51,714 bases of DNA from Candidatus Dadabacteria bacterium (GTDB taxonomy: Bacteria; Desulfobacterota_D; UBA1144; Nemesobacterales; Nemesobacteraceae), in contig JAPPFE010000051.1 in NCBI GenBank assembly GCA_028823955.1, forward strand, positions 1 through 51,714, given 5' to 3'. Positions 36,753-45,955 of the stretch are shown one piece after another (position 1 is the first letter of the stretch; the number at the start of each line of letters is the position of its first letter). A program made the translations under genes and the position numbers. The notes under the pieces were generated by a model that had not been told where the DNA came from, did no database searches, and was given only the letters and a program-made list of their open reading frames with translations.

Positions 36753-39671
36753 TTGCGAAACGAAAACGGCATTTATGAACAAGAGGATTTTTTCTCGGCG
36801 AGGCATATAGGTCCCACGCCCGAGGAAACACACGAGATGCTTTTGTGCACTGGGGCGGAGAGCCTTGAGGAACTGGTGCGGGAAACCATACCGGCTGAAC
36901 TGCTTTCGGAGATTGAGATGGCCGTTCCTGCTGCCATGACCGAGAGCTCCTATCTTGACCATATAAGGACTATTGCACGCGAGAACACTATATTCAGGTC
37001 GTACATAGGCCTGGGTTACTATGACTGCGTGGTCCCGGCAGTCATATCAAGGAACATTCTCGAGAATCCGAGCTGGTACACCCAGTACACTCCTTACCAG
37101 GCCGAAATATCGCAGGGACGACTTGAAGCCCTCCTTAACTTCCAGACGGTGATTTCGGAACTCACGGAGATGGAGCTTTCAAACGCCTCGCTGCTCGATG
37201 AAGCAACGGCGGCTGCCGAGGCCATGGCCATGTTTCACAGGCTGAGCGGCGCAAAACGGGAGAAGGCGGACGCCGACAGGTTTTTCGTTTCCCGAAAATG
37301 TTTTCCCCAGACCATCGATCTCCTGAAGACCCGGGCCGAGCCCTTGGGAATAAGCATTGTGGAGGGAGAAGAGGAGAAGGTTTCGCTTGACGGAGGTTTT
37401 TTTGGTGCGCTACTGCAGTATCCGGACGCATTCGGAGAAGTTAGGGATTACTCGGAATTTATAAAAAGCGCTCACGCTCACGGCATCATGGTCGCGGTCG
37501 CGGCCGATCTGATGAGCCTCGTGCTGCTTACCCCGCCCGGGCGCTTCGGAGCCGACGCCGTCGTGGGAACTTCGCAGAGGTTCGGGGTCCCGGTCGGCTA
37601 CGGCGGTCCTCACGCCGGGTATTTCGCCACGAGAGACGAGTTCAGAAGGCAGGTCCCAGGGAGAATAATTGGGGTGTCTTTAGACAGGGACAAAAATCCC
37701 GCCTACAGAATGGCCCTTCAGACCAGAGAACAGCACATAAGGAGAGAGAGGGCCACTTCCAATATATGCACCGCGCAGTCCCTGCTCGCTATAATGTCCT
37801 CGATGTATGCGGTTTACCACGGTCCGGCCGGGCTACGGCGTATTTCCGGGAGGATAAACACGCTTGCGAAGATGCTTGATCTGGGCTTTAGGGAGATGGG
37901 TCTTGCCCAGCTAAATGGGGCGTTTTTCGACACCCTTCTCGTAGATCTTTCCCCCTGCGGGGAGGAATCTCTTGAAACGCTTCGCGCGGAGGCTCTCAAA
38001 AGAAAAATCAACTTCAGATATCTTCCGGACGGCAAGATCTGCATATCGCTTGACGAAACGGTAACCGAGAAAGATGTAACTGATATACTTTCGCTTTTTT
38101 CGGATTCCCTTGAACTTGGCAAAGAGGGGCCCGTCACCGTGGATCGCGCGCGCGCCATTGAGTCAGTGCCCGAGGACCTTCTTAGGGAGGGTGATTTTCT
38201 TGCCCAGCCCGTGTTTAACCGCTACCACTCGGAAACTCTGATGCTCAGGTATATAAAAAGCCTTGAGGGCCGGGATCTTTCCCTGGCTCATTCCATGATT
38301 CCTCTCGGTTCCTGCACCATGAAGCTAAACGGTACGACCGAGATGGTGCCCATAAGCTGGGAGGAATTTTCGAGAATCCATCCTTTCGCGCCCCGGGATC
38401 AGGCGGCGGGATACGCACGGGTGATCGATGAACTTGAAAAGTATCTCTGCGAAATAACCGGGCTTCACGCCTGCTCGCTTCAGCCCAACTCGGGAGCCCA
38501 GGGAGAGTACGCGGGTCTTATGGTCATACGTAAGTACTTTGAGGAGAGAGGAGAAACCGAAAGGCGCGTGGTACTGATTCCCTCTTCCGCGCACGGGACC
38601 AATCCCGCAAGCGCCCGCATGGCGGGTATGGACGTCGTGGTGGTAAAATGCCGGAAAAACGGGGATGTGGACATAGACGACCTTCAAAAGTGCTGCCGGA
38701 AAAACGAGGGAAAAGTTGCTTGCCTGATGATTACATATCCTTCGACTCACGGGGTGTTCGAGTCCGGAATAAGTGAGATATGCGACATAATTCACTCAAA
38801 TGGCGCGCAGGTGTACATGGACGGGGCGAATCTTAACGCGCAGGTAGGACTCTGTTTTCCCTCCGTATTTGGCGTTGACGTATGCCACATAAACCTGCAC
38901 AAGACTTTCAGCATCCCCCACGGAGGAGGGGGCCCGGGAATGGGTCCCATATGCGTTGCACCCCACCTTGCCCCGCATCTCCCCGGACACGCTGTTGTGG
39001 AGGGGGTAGGGGGCGAAAAGCCATGCGGAGCGATCTCCGCGGCTCCTTGGGGAAGCGCAAGCATATTGCTTATATCCTACGGATACATAAGGCTTCTCGG
39101 AAGGGACGGAATGAGCGAGGCATCGCGGTACGCGATACTGAACGCCAATTACCTTAAGACCCGGCTCGGGCAGCACTACGATACTCTCTACGAGGGAGAA
39201 AACCGAAGGGTCGCCCATGAATTCATACTTGACCTGCGCGAGCTTGGGAAAAGCGCGGGAATAACCGTGGAAGACGTGGCCAAAAGGCTCATGGATTACG
39301 GGTTCCATGCGCCGACTATGTCATGGCCGGTTACGGGAACCTTGATGGTGGAGCCTACGGAGAGCGAATCCATGGAGGAAATGGACAGATTCTGCGACGC
39401 AATGATAAAAATACGCAGGGAAATCCAGGATATCATCGACGGCGGGGCGGATCCTTCTGATAACGTACTCACAAATTCTCCCCACACGGTGCTGGATCTT
39501 GTGTCTTCCGACTGGGAACATCCCTATTCCCGCCAGCAGGCGTTCTTCCCGCTTCCGTATCTGAGGGCCAACAAGTTCTGGCCCCCGGTATCAAGAATAG
39601 ACAACGCCTACGGGGACAGGAATCTGGTGTGCACATGCCTCCCCCCCGAAGCTTACGCGGTGGAAGAGTAA
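36753..39671 (+). CDS. gcvP: Glycine dehydrogenase (decarboxylating), full-length P-protein
   Basis: 972 aa PLP enzyme that decarboxylates glycine onto the H-protein lipoate. TTG start at 36753 with GGGGAG eight bases before. N-terminal half: FFSARHIGPTPEETHEML, YTPYQAEISQGRLEALLNFQ. C-terminal half: LGSCTMKLNGTTEM, LQPNSGAQGEYAGL, SSAHGTNPASARMAGM, and the PLP lysine K717 in NLHKTFSIPHGGGGPGMG. Both halves are in one chain, whereas many deltaproteobacteria and Gram-positives split them as gcvPA and gcvPB. The lipoamide dehydrogenase (L-protein) gene is not in the window. Confidence 0.97.
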   Translation: MRNENGIYEQEDFFSARHIGPTPEETHEMLLCTGAESLEELVRETIPAELLSEIEMAVPAAMTESSYLDHIRTIARENTIFRSYIGLGYYDCVVPAVISRNILENPSWYTQYTPYQAEISQGRLEALLNFQTVISELTEMELSNASLLDEATAAAEAMAMFHRLSGAKREKADADRFFVSRKCFPQTIDLLKTRAEPLGISIVEGEEEKVSLDGGFFGALLQYPDAFGEVRDYSEFIKSAHAHGIMVAVAADLMSLVLLTPPGRFGADAVVGTSQRFGVPVGYGGPHAGYFATRDEFRRQVPGRIIGVSLDRDKNPAYRMALQTREQHIRRERATSNICTAQSLLAIMSSMYAVYHGPAGLRRISGRINTLAKMLDLGFREMGLAQLNGAFFDTLLVDLSPCGEESLETLRAEALKRKINFRYLPDGKICISLDETVTEKDVTDILSLFSDSLELGKEGPVTVDRARAIESVPEDLLREGDFLAQPVFNRYHSETLMLRYIKSLEGRDLSLAHSMIPLGSCTMKLNGTTEMVPISWEEFSRIHPFAPRDQAAGYARVIDELEKYLCEITGLHACSLQPNSGAQGEYAGLMVIRKYFEERGETERRVVLIPSSAHGTNPASARMAGMDVVVVKCRKNGDVDIDDLQKCCRKNEGKVACLMITYPSTHGVFESGISEICDIIHSNGAQVYMDGANLNAQVGLCFPSVFGVDVCHINLHKTFSIPHGGGGPGMGPICVAPHLAPHLPGHAVVEGVGGEKPCGAISAAPWGSASILLISYGYIRLLGRDGMSEASRYAILNANYLKTRLGQHYDTLYEGENRRVAHEFILDLRELGKSAGITVEDVAKRLMDYGFHAPTMSWPVTGTLMVEPTESESMEEMDRFCDAMIKIRREIQDIIDGGADPSDNVLTNSPHTVLDLVSSDWEHPYSRQQAFFPLPYLRANKFWPPVSRIDNAYGDRNLVCTCLPPEAYAVEE

Positions 39672-39683
39672 GTACGGGGAACT

Positions 39684-40610
39684 TCAGATCTTTATCTCTA
39701 TGTAGGAGTTTTTCTTAATGTCCTCAAGCCAGGAGGTTATGAACCGCTCAACTTTCTCCATGTAGAGCTGATGCTTTATGCGGTCTCTGTACCGAGAGAC
39801 CGAGGATTCTCCTTCCTCGGTTCTTTCCAAAACCTTTACTATGTGGTAGCCGCGGGAGCTCTCTACCGGTCCCGCGATGCCGTTCACTCCGGTCTTCTCC
39901 ACGGCGTCTTCAATCTCGGGGACCAGGTCTCCCTTGACGAAATATCCCAGCAGTCCGCCGCTTTGCGCCGATGATTCATCCATCGAGTACTTTCTGGCCA
40001 GTTCCCCAAAGGGCTCACCAGATTTTGCAAGTTCCAGCACTTCTTCCGCTTTGGAGAGGGCGTTTTCCGTTTCCTTACTGATCAGGATGTGAGCGATCTT
40101 AGTCTGCCTTCCGTAAGTGCTGCTGCCTCCTTCTTCGTAGTGTTCTCTGTGGTATTCCTCTATCTCTTCATCCGTTACCGCTATGCTTCCCTGCGTGACT
40201 AAGTCAAGAAGCCTTCTTGAGAGTATCTGGTATTTCCACTGGCGGTAGAAAAGTTCCTCAGTCATATTCTGTTTTTTAAGCTCCTCGGCTATGGCTCCTT
40301 CATCGAGGTTAAGTGCTTCCTGCTGGCTCTCTACTATCGCTCTTACCTCTTCGTCGCTTACTGATATCTTCCTCGCAGCCGCTTGCTGATCGAGCAGTAT
40401 GCGATCTATCATGGCGTCGAGTACTTCGCGAACGTTTACTTCCGCCTCAGGATTTACGACTACTTCCTCCAGCTCCTGATTAAGTTCGCTGAGCGTTACT
40501 ATCCTGTTATTCACCACGGCCACCACTTTTTCCACGACCGCCGCCTGGGCGGGTATCGCCGTAAAAACCGCAAAAAGCGCTACAACCGCGAACCACCATG
40601 GTTTTTTCAT
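39684..40610 (-). CDS. surA: SurA-like periplasmic peptidyl-prolyl isomerase
   Basis: 308 aa. A signal peptide (MKKPWWFAVVALFAVFTAIP, cleaved after AQA) is followed by a SurA N-terminal chaperone domain (VVEKVVAVVNNRIVTLSELN, ISVSDEEVRAIVESQQ, YRQWKYQILSRRLLDLV) and a single parvulin domain (KIAHILISKE, FGELARKYSMDESSAQSGGL, GYFVKGDLVPEIEDAV, GPVESSRGYHIVKVLER). E. coli SurA has two parvulin domains; this protein has one. It assists outer-membrane protein folding. Last gene of leuB-mfd-surA, converging on gcvP. Confidence 0.88.
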   Translation of the reverse strand: MKKPWWFAVVALFAVFTAIPAQAAVVEKVVAVVNNRIVTLSELNQELEEVVVNPEAEVNVREVLDAMIDRILLDQQAAARKISVSDEEVRAIVESQQEALNLDEGAIAEELKKQNMTEELFYRQWKYQILSRRLLDLVTQGSIAVTDEEIEEYHREHYEEGGSSTYGRQTKIAHILISKETENALSKAEEVLELAKSGEPFGELARKYSMDESSAQSGGLLGYFVKGDLVPEIEDAVEKTGVNGIAGPVESSRGYHIVKVLERTEEGESSVSRYRDRIKHQLYMEKVERFITSWLEDIKKNSYIEIKI

Positions 40611-40664
40611 ATGAAGTCTCCTTGCAAACCGTTTTTTCTCTACTGAATCAACCCCGAAACTATA

Positions 40665-43600
40665 CTATACATGGGCTTGGGCCGGTTTTTCCACCCTTTC
40701 CACCGCGCTTATCAGCGCCTCGTATCTATCCTCGGAGGGAAGGGGGATGCTGAGTTTCTTCTCTCGCCCGCGGGTTTTCCCGTCTGCGAGACTCAAGGTC
40801 GCCGTGTTCTCCCCTATTTCAACTTTTTTTATCAGTTTCTCCCCGAGCGCGATTCTCAATTCCGCGATGAGAATGAGACGTTTCAGCGGATTGGGCATCG
40901 CGCCGAACCTGTCTTCGATTTCCCCTGCAATTTCTCTTGCTTCCCCACGTTTTCCTGCCGATGATATTTTTTTGTAGTAAAAAAGTCTCTCTGAACCGCT
41001 TTGAATATAATGCTCAGGGATGAACGCGTCGTCCCGCGTTTTTATTTCCGGTCTGATTTCACGGACGTGGTCTTCGCCCCTTCTTTTGCCTTCAATCGTA
41101 TCTCTCAGTAGCTCGAGATAGAACTCAAGTCCTATATCCGCTATATGTCCTGACTGCTTTTCTCCGAAAAGGGTGCCGGCCCCCCTTATCTGGAGATCGG
41201 CCGTGGCGAGCTTGAATCCGCTTCCAAGGTCGGTGAGTCGAGAGAGCACCTCGAGCCTTTTTCTGGCATCTTCAGTGAGGGAGTTTATGGATGGTACGAG
41301 AAAATATGCATATGCTTTTCTGTCTGATCTTCCGACACGGCCCTTAAGCTGATAGAGATCCGCTAGGCCCATAGTATGGGCGTTGTTCACTATTATAGTG
41401 TTGGCTTTTGGTATATCGAGTCCGGATTCCACTATCGCGGTGGTTACGAGCAGGTCTATTTTTCCGTCGGTGAACTGTTCTATGGTTCTTGAGAGCCGCG
41501 TTTCGTTCATTCGGCCGTGCGTTATCCCTATTGACAGTTTCGGCATGAGTTTTTGGAGAAGGTCCGCCTTCTCGAATATGTCCTCTATCCTGTTGTGTAT
41601 GAAAAAAACCGTGCCGTCTCTTGCGATCTCTTTTTCCGCGGCCTCCTTTATCGTTGCGGTGTTGAACTGCTGAATGTACACCTCTACGGGCTGCCGTCCC
41701 TCGGGAGGGGTGTTTATCACGCTTATGTCTCTTACATCGGCGAGGGAAAGCTGCAGGGTTCTGGGGATGGGAGTCGCCGAGAGCGTCAATACGTCGACGG
41801 CGTTTTTCATCGACCTTATGGATTTTTTGTGATTCACTCCGAATTTCTGTTCCTCGTCTATCACGGCGAGTCCAAGGTTTTTCAGCTTTATTCTTTTTCC
41901 AAGAAGCTTGTGCGTTCCGATTATGACGTCTAGGGAACCGTCTTCGAGTCTATTTAGAATCTCCTTTTCTCTCTTGCCTGTCGTGAATCGTGAAAGCATT
42001 CCGATGCTCACGGGATAGCTTTTGAACCTTGAAAGTGCGGTTCGGTAGTGCTGGCTTGCGAGAAGCGTGGTGGGTGCGATCACCATGACCTGTTTTCCAT
42101 CAAGACATGCCTTGAAAGCGGCCCGCAGGGCCACTTCGGTTTTTCCGAACCCGACGTCTCCGCAGATAAGCCTGTCCATGGCCTTTTCGGATTCCATGTC
42201 TGACATTACGTCCTCTATGGCTGCCGACTGATCCGGGGTCTCGCTCCAGGGAAATCCTATCTCGAATTCATTGAACATCTGATCCCTCGGGGAGAACCGA
42301 AATCCTTTTCCGATCTTTCTTTCCGCGCAGAGTTCCACGAGCTCGGTCGCGACTTCCTCCACGGCTCTTTTAACCCTGCCGACGGTTTTTCTCCAGTTTG
42401 CGCTTCCCAGCTTTTCAATCTTCGGTTCCCTTCCAGCTCCCATGTACTTCTGAACCAGCGCCAATTTCTCCACTGGGACGAATATCTTGTCCCCGTCTTT
42501 GTATTCGCACTCGAGAAAATCGCCTTGGCTGTTCTCAAAGGAGAGCCTTCTTAGCCCCCTGAAGACACCTATTCCGAATTCCTTGTGAACTATGTAGTCC
42601 CCGGGTTTGAGCTGGCTGAACGAAGTGAGAAAAGCGGAGGGCATATCGCTTCCCCCGAAGGCTGCGCCTCGGCTTTTGGTTTTCTCGACAAGGGTTTTCT
42701 CCGTAAGAAGGGCGATTTTGAAATCGTGAAGAACTGTGCTTTCGAAAAGCTCTCCGATTACATGCACCATTCTCTTGTTTGGATGGTTCTCCGCAAGCTT
42801 GAGGAATTTTTCTCTTTCTGCCTGTGAAGTGAAAAATACGAACACCTCGTAACCGTCTTCGATGAGTTCTTCCGCCTTGTCAGTAAAGACTTTGAGCGAA
42901 GGTTTCGAAAACGATATCTCTTCTGTGCTGAACTTAAGGCTGTTTTTTCCTTCGGTTCCTATGCCCATCGTCTCCAGGTATACGAGCCTTGATTCCCGGA
43001 GTTTTTCCGCAAGCTCTTTTCTTTCAAGGTATAGCATTTCAAACTGGGGAAGCGACTTTTCAAGTTTTCCCAGAGATTTTCTTCTTGCTTCGAATTTTTC
43101 CTCTAGTCTCAATAGCAGTGCTTCCTCGTCAAACCCGATTGGGAGGCTCACTATTAGATCCTCTTGCGGGTAATCGAGCACGCATTGGCGCGAGTTCCAG
43201 AAAAACGGTGTGAACCATTCAATTCCCCTGAAATGCGAACCGCTCTCAAACGCCTCCAAAAGAGGTTCCACCTCGCTTGAGGTAAGTCCCTTCTTGTCCG
43301 CTCCGGCGAGAACCTGTCCGACCAGATCGTCCTTGCTTATTTGGCGGTAAACGGCGAATGAGGCCGGATTGATCACGGCTTTCTGTGTTTTTCCGACGGA
43401 TTTCTGAGTTGAGGGAGAAAACTCCCGGAGTGAATTCACCTGGTCTGCGAAAAGTTCCACCCTTAGGGGATTCCGTGATCCGGGGGAGAAGAGGTCCACT
43501 ATAGAGCCCCGGACGCTGATGTCGCCTCTTTTTTCCGTGAAATCCACTTCGCTGTAGCCGATTTCAAGGAGCCTTTGCACAAGTTCCTCCCGATCGATCC

Positions 43601-44042
43601 GTGCTCCCTCCTCTATGGTGAAGCTCTCGGCCTCGAGGGTGCGGGGCGGAGCCAACACCTCGGCAAGTGCTGCCGCGTCCGCGCAGAGCACCCCGGTTTG
43701 CTTCCATCTGAAAATAGAGTGAAGCCTTTCGGGTTCCGTGATTTCCGTTTTTTCGAAAAGGGAGCGGGTTTTCTCCATTCCTCTTGAGAGAAGAACAGGG
43801 ATTTCCATTCTTTTTAAAGAAGAGATGGTTCGCGCCGCATGGACGCACTGCTCTCTTTGCTCGCAGACATGAAGCACCCTTTTGCCGGGCGCCTCGGAGA
43901 TAAGCGCCAGAAGAAAATAGGTCGAGTTTCCGTAAAGACCCGTAAGATCAGTCGGTTCTCCGGGCGGGCACCCAAGAAACTTCTCCACCAAGGGGTTTTC
44001 AAGGTGGGATGAAAGTTCAAGCGTGGAGCTGTTACCGTTCAC
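40665..44042 (-). CDS. mfd: Transcription-repair coupling factor
   Basis: 1125 aa translocase that removes stalled RNA polymerase and recruits UvrA. Domain order: UvrB-like N-terminal part (YFLLALISEAPGKRVLHVC, DISVRGSIVDLFSPGSR), CarD-like polymerase-interacting domain (GDYIVHKEFGIGVFRGLRRL), superfamily 2 helicase with Walker A CGDVGFGKTEVALRAAF, IGTHKLLGKRIKL, Walker B VIDEEQKFGV, LSATPIPRTLQLSL and QLKGRVGRSDRKAYAYFL, then the C-terminal inhibitory domain. GTG start with AGGAA very close upstream. It is the second gene after leuB. Confidence 0.96.
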   Translation of the reverse strand: MNGNSSTLELSSHLENPLVEKFLGCPPGEPTDLTGLYGNSTYFLLALISEAPGKRVLHVCEQREQCVHAARTISSLKRMEIPVLLSRGMEKTRSLFEKTEITEPERLHSIFRWKQTGVLCADAAALAEVLAPPRTLEAESFTIEEGARIDREELVQRLLEIGYSEVDFTEKRGDISVRGSIVDLFSPGSRNPLRVELFADQVNSLREFSPSTQKSVGKTQKAVINPASFAVYRQISKDDLVGQVLAGADKKGLTSSEVEPLLEAFESGSHFRGIEWFTPFFWNSRQCVLDYPQEDLIVSLPIGFDEEALLLRLEEKFEARRKSLGKLEKSLPQFEMLYLERKELAEKLRESRLVYLETMGIGTEGKNSLKFSTEEISFSKPSLKVFTDKAEELIEDGYEVFVFFTSQAEREKFLKLAENHPNKRMVHVIGELFESTVLHDFKIALLTEKTLVEKTKSRGAAFGGSDMPSAFLTSFSQLKPGDYIVHKEFGIGVFRGLRRLSFENSQGDFLECEYKDGDKIFVPVEKLALVQKYMGAGREPKIEKLGSANWRKTVGRVKRAVEEVATELVELCAERKIGKGFRFSPRDQMFNEFEIGFPWSETPDQSAAIEDVMSDMESEKAMDRLICGDVGFGKTEVALRAAFKACLDGKQVMVIAPTTLLASQHYRTALSRFKSYPVSIGMLSRFTTGKREKEILNRLEDGSLDVIIGTHKLLGKRIKLKNLGLAVIDEEQKFGVNHKKSIRSMKNAVDVLTLSATPIPRTLQLSLADVRDISVINTPPEGRQPVEVYIQQFNTATIKEAAEKEIARDGTVFFIHNRIEDIFEKADLLQKLMPKLSIGITHGRMNETRLSRTIEQFTDGKIDLLVTTAIVESGLDIPKANTIIVNNAHTMGLADLYQLKGRVGRSDRKAYAYFLVPSINSLTEDARKRLEVLSRLTDLGSGFKLATADLQIRGAGTLFGEKQSGHIADIGLEFYLELLRDTIEGKRRGEDHVREIRPEIKTRDDAFIPEHYIQSGSERLFYYKKISSAGKRGEAREIAGEIEDRFGAMPNPLKRLILIAELRIALGEKLIKKVEIGENTATLSLADGKTRGREKKLSIPLPSEDRYEALISAVERVEKPAQAHV

Positions 44043-44067
44043 TTCCTGGGACCTGAATCATTTTTTC

Positions 44068-45138
44068 TCACAGTTCGCCGAGTATGAGAGATCCCATTTC
44101 CTCTGTTCCTACCCTTGTTTTCCCTTCCTCGTATATGTCGGATGTGCGGTAGCCATCGTCAAGGACCTTCCTTACGGCTTCTTCAACCTGCGTGGCGGCC
44201 CCGTCCATGTCAAAGGAGTAACGCAGCATCATGGCCATCGAGAGAATCGAGGCTATGGGATTTGCTATGCCTTGGCCGGCGATGTCGGGGGCGCTTCCGT
44301 GAACCGGTTCGTATATGGCCCCTTCGTTACCGACACTTGCCGAGGGCAGCATGCCTAGGGAGCCGGTGAGCTGAGCCGCCTCGTCGCTTATTATATCGCC
44401 GAACATGTTCCCCGCCAGCATTACGTCGAAATCGGCGGGCCTTCTTATAAGCTGCATCGCCGCGTTGTCCACGTACAGATGCTCAAGCGTAACATCGGAG
44501 AAATGACGTTCGTGAAGCTCGGTTACGGTGTCTCTCCAGAGCACCATTGATTCGAGAACATTGGATTTGTCTATGGAAGTGACTTTGTTTCTTCTTTTCC
44601 TGGCAATCTCAAAAGCCATTTTCGCCACCCGTTCTATCTCGGAAGTTGTGTAGCTAAGGGTGTTAAACGCCTTGTTCTCTTTTTCGCCGAGCTGTTCTGC
44701 TCCTCTCGGCTGTCCGAAATATATTCCGCTTGTAAGTTCCCTAACGACCATTATGTCGACCCCTTCAACGACTTCCCTTTTAAGCGTGGACGCGTCGGCA
44801 AGGGCCGCGTAGACGATCGCGGGTCTCAGGTTCGCGAAGGTGTCAAGCTGCTTTCTCAGCTCAAGGAGTCCTCTTTCGGGTTTTAGGTGGTGCTCAAGGT
44901 TTTCCCATTTCGGGCCTCCCACGGCTCCAAGAAGCACCGCGTCACTGTGCTTGGCTTTTTCTATTGTCTCCTCGGTTACTGGGACACCGTGGGCGTCTAT
45001 GGCACATCCGCCGAGAAGATCGCTTTCAAGTGTGAACTCAATGCCGTTTCTCTCGCCGACGGCCTTGAGTATTGACACGCTGACTTCGGTTACTTCGATT
45101 CCTATCCCGTCTCCGGGGACTACTAGTATTTTAGGCAG
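44068..45138 (-). CDS. leuB: 3-isopropylmalate dehydrogenase, probable CTG start
   Basis: Leucine biosynthesis, oxidatively decarboxylates 3-isopropylmalate. The first standard start (GTG at 45078) would remove the conserved N-terminus. The frame continues upstream with PKILVVPGDGIGIEVTEVSV, the usual beginning of the family, and the only codon placed correctly after the strong AAAGGAGA ribosome-binding site is CTG at 45138 (eight-base spacing). That yields 356 aa, the normal length. Other motifs: LLGAVGGPKWENL, RELTSGIYFGQPRG, KVTSIDKSNVLES, DNAAMQLIRRP, NMFGDIISDEAAQLTGSLG and PVHGSAPDIAGQG. First gene of leuB-mfd-surA. Confidence 0.93.
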   Translation of the reverse strand: MPKILVVPGDGIGIEVTEVSVSILKAVGERNGIEFTLESDLLGGCAIDAHGVPVTEETIEKAKHSDAVLLGAVGGPKWENLEHHLKPERGLLELRKQLDTFANLRPAIVYAALADASTLKREVVEGVDIMVVRELTSGIYFGQPRGAEQLGEKENKAFNTLSYTTSEIERVAKMAFEIARKRRNKVTSIDKSNVLESMVLWRDTVTELHERHFSDVTLEHLYVDNAAMQLIRRPADFDVMLAGNMFGDIISDEAAQLTGSLGMLPSASVGNEGAIYEPVHGSAPDIAGQGIANPIASILSMAMMLRYSFDMDGAATQVEEAVRKVLDDGYRTSDIYEEGKTRVGTEEMGSLILGEL

Positions 45139-45272
45139 TTTGTGTTCTCCTTTGCGGCGGCAATTCCATAAGCGGGATTAATCTACCCGAACAGTTTCGG
45201 TTTTGAAGGCACGAAGTTTTCCGTCACATAGAAAAACAGCGCGGCGCCGGGGTGTTTTTCCCGCAACGGCAC

Positions 45273-45632
45273 TTACGGGCTACAGTAAAAATCGCTTTGC
45301 TCAATGAATTTTTTCATTGTTTCAGAGTTCGGCCCGCTTGCCCCATCCTGTCCCCAATAAACCGGAAGGCGTGTGTGGATATAGAGCGGTTCCGGCTTCT
45401 CCCACTCATCGCTTGGATCAGCGAATCCGAATGAGGTGATGGACACCACGTTGCCGTCTCCGTCCACTACGGGGCCGCCGCTCATGCCCCCTGATGAGGA
45501 CCGCGAGAGAAATCGGGAGAAATTTCCTTGTGCGGAACATCTGATAAACTTCCGGCTGCAGTTTCATGCTTTTCTACTCCCGCGAGAAAGACGCTGTAGC
45601 CCTTCTTCGTTCCTTTTTGCAAGATAGCACTT
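45273..45632 (-). pseudogene. Decayed trypsin-like serine protease fragment
   Basis: The downstream frame (45273 to about 45485) encodes GGMSGGPVVDGDGNVVSITS, the nucleophile-serine motif of trypsin-like proteases, then a tail ending DFYCSP. A second frame from about 45632 gives KKGYSVFLAGVEKHETAAGS and SDVPHKEISPDFSRGPHQG, and joins the first if one G is restored in the five-G run (CCCCC at 45487-45491): SRGPHQGGMSGGPVVD. Upstream of 45632 the frame stops, so the catalytic His and Asp part is missing. I read it as a truncated, frameshifted gene; a sequencing indel could explain the frameshift but not the missing N-terminus. Confidence 0.65.
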
Positions 45633-45955
45633 TATTAAGGAATTATTCTTTTAGTTTGAGAGATTGCCGACGTCAACCGAACATCGCAGACTGTGAAAGC
45701 TCAATACAATCTGTAAGTAATTTTATTCTGCTTCTTAACTGGCTGTCAAGATAAACATTAAGTTATTTGAGGGTGATACAAAACATTTGGTCCTAACAAA
45801 CCACCCCTTACCTCGCTCGGGTGATAAGTAAAGGGAACTAGGTGAAAACTGCATTGTTCCGGTGCTGTTTCGCGGCGCTGGTCATGATTGCATCAAGGGG
45901 CCGGATGCCGTCGGTTCCGGCCAAGATCTTCGCCGGGATGAAGGTACGGGCGTCT
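45633..45955. other. AT-rich intergenic stretch
   Basis: About 320 bases, distinctly richer in A and T than the flanks. It holds a well-formed minus-strand promoter (45720-45749) and no convincing gene. A short plus-strand frame from GTG 45842 begins like a signal peptide (MKTALFRCCFAALVMIAS) but runs into the end of the next gene on the other strand; I leave it unannotated. Confidence 0.5.
45720..45749 (-). promoter_or_regulatory. Promoter ahead of the protease remnant
   Basis: Minus strand: TTGACA (45749-45744), 18-base spacer, TAAAAT (45725-45720). It points into the protease fragment, about 80 bases ahead of where its readable frame begins. A strong promoter before a 5'-truncated gene repeats what is seen at the SRCR remnant. 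Confidence 0.55.
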
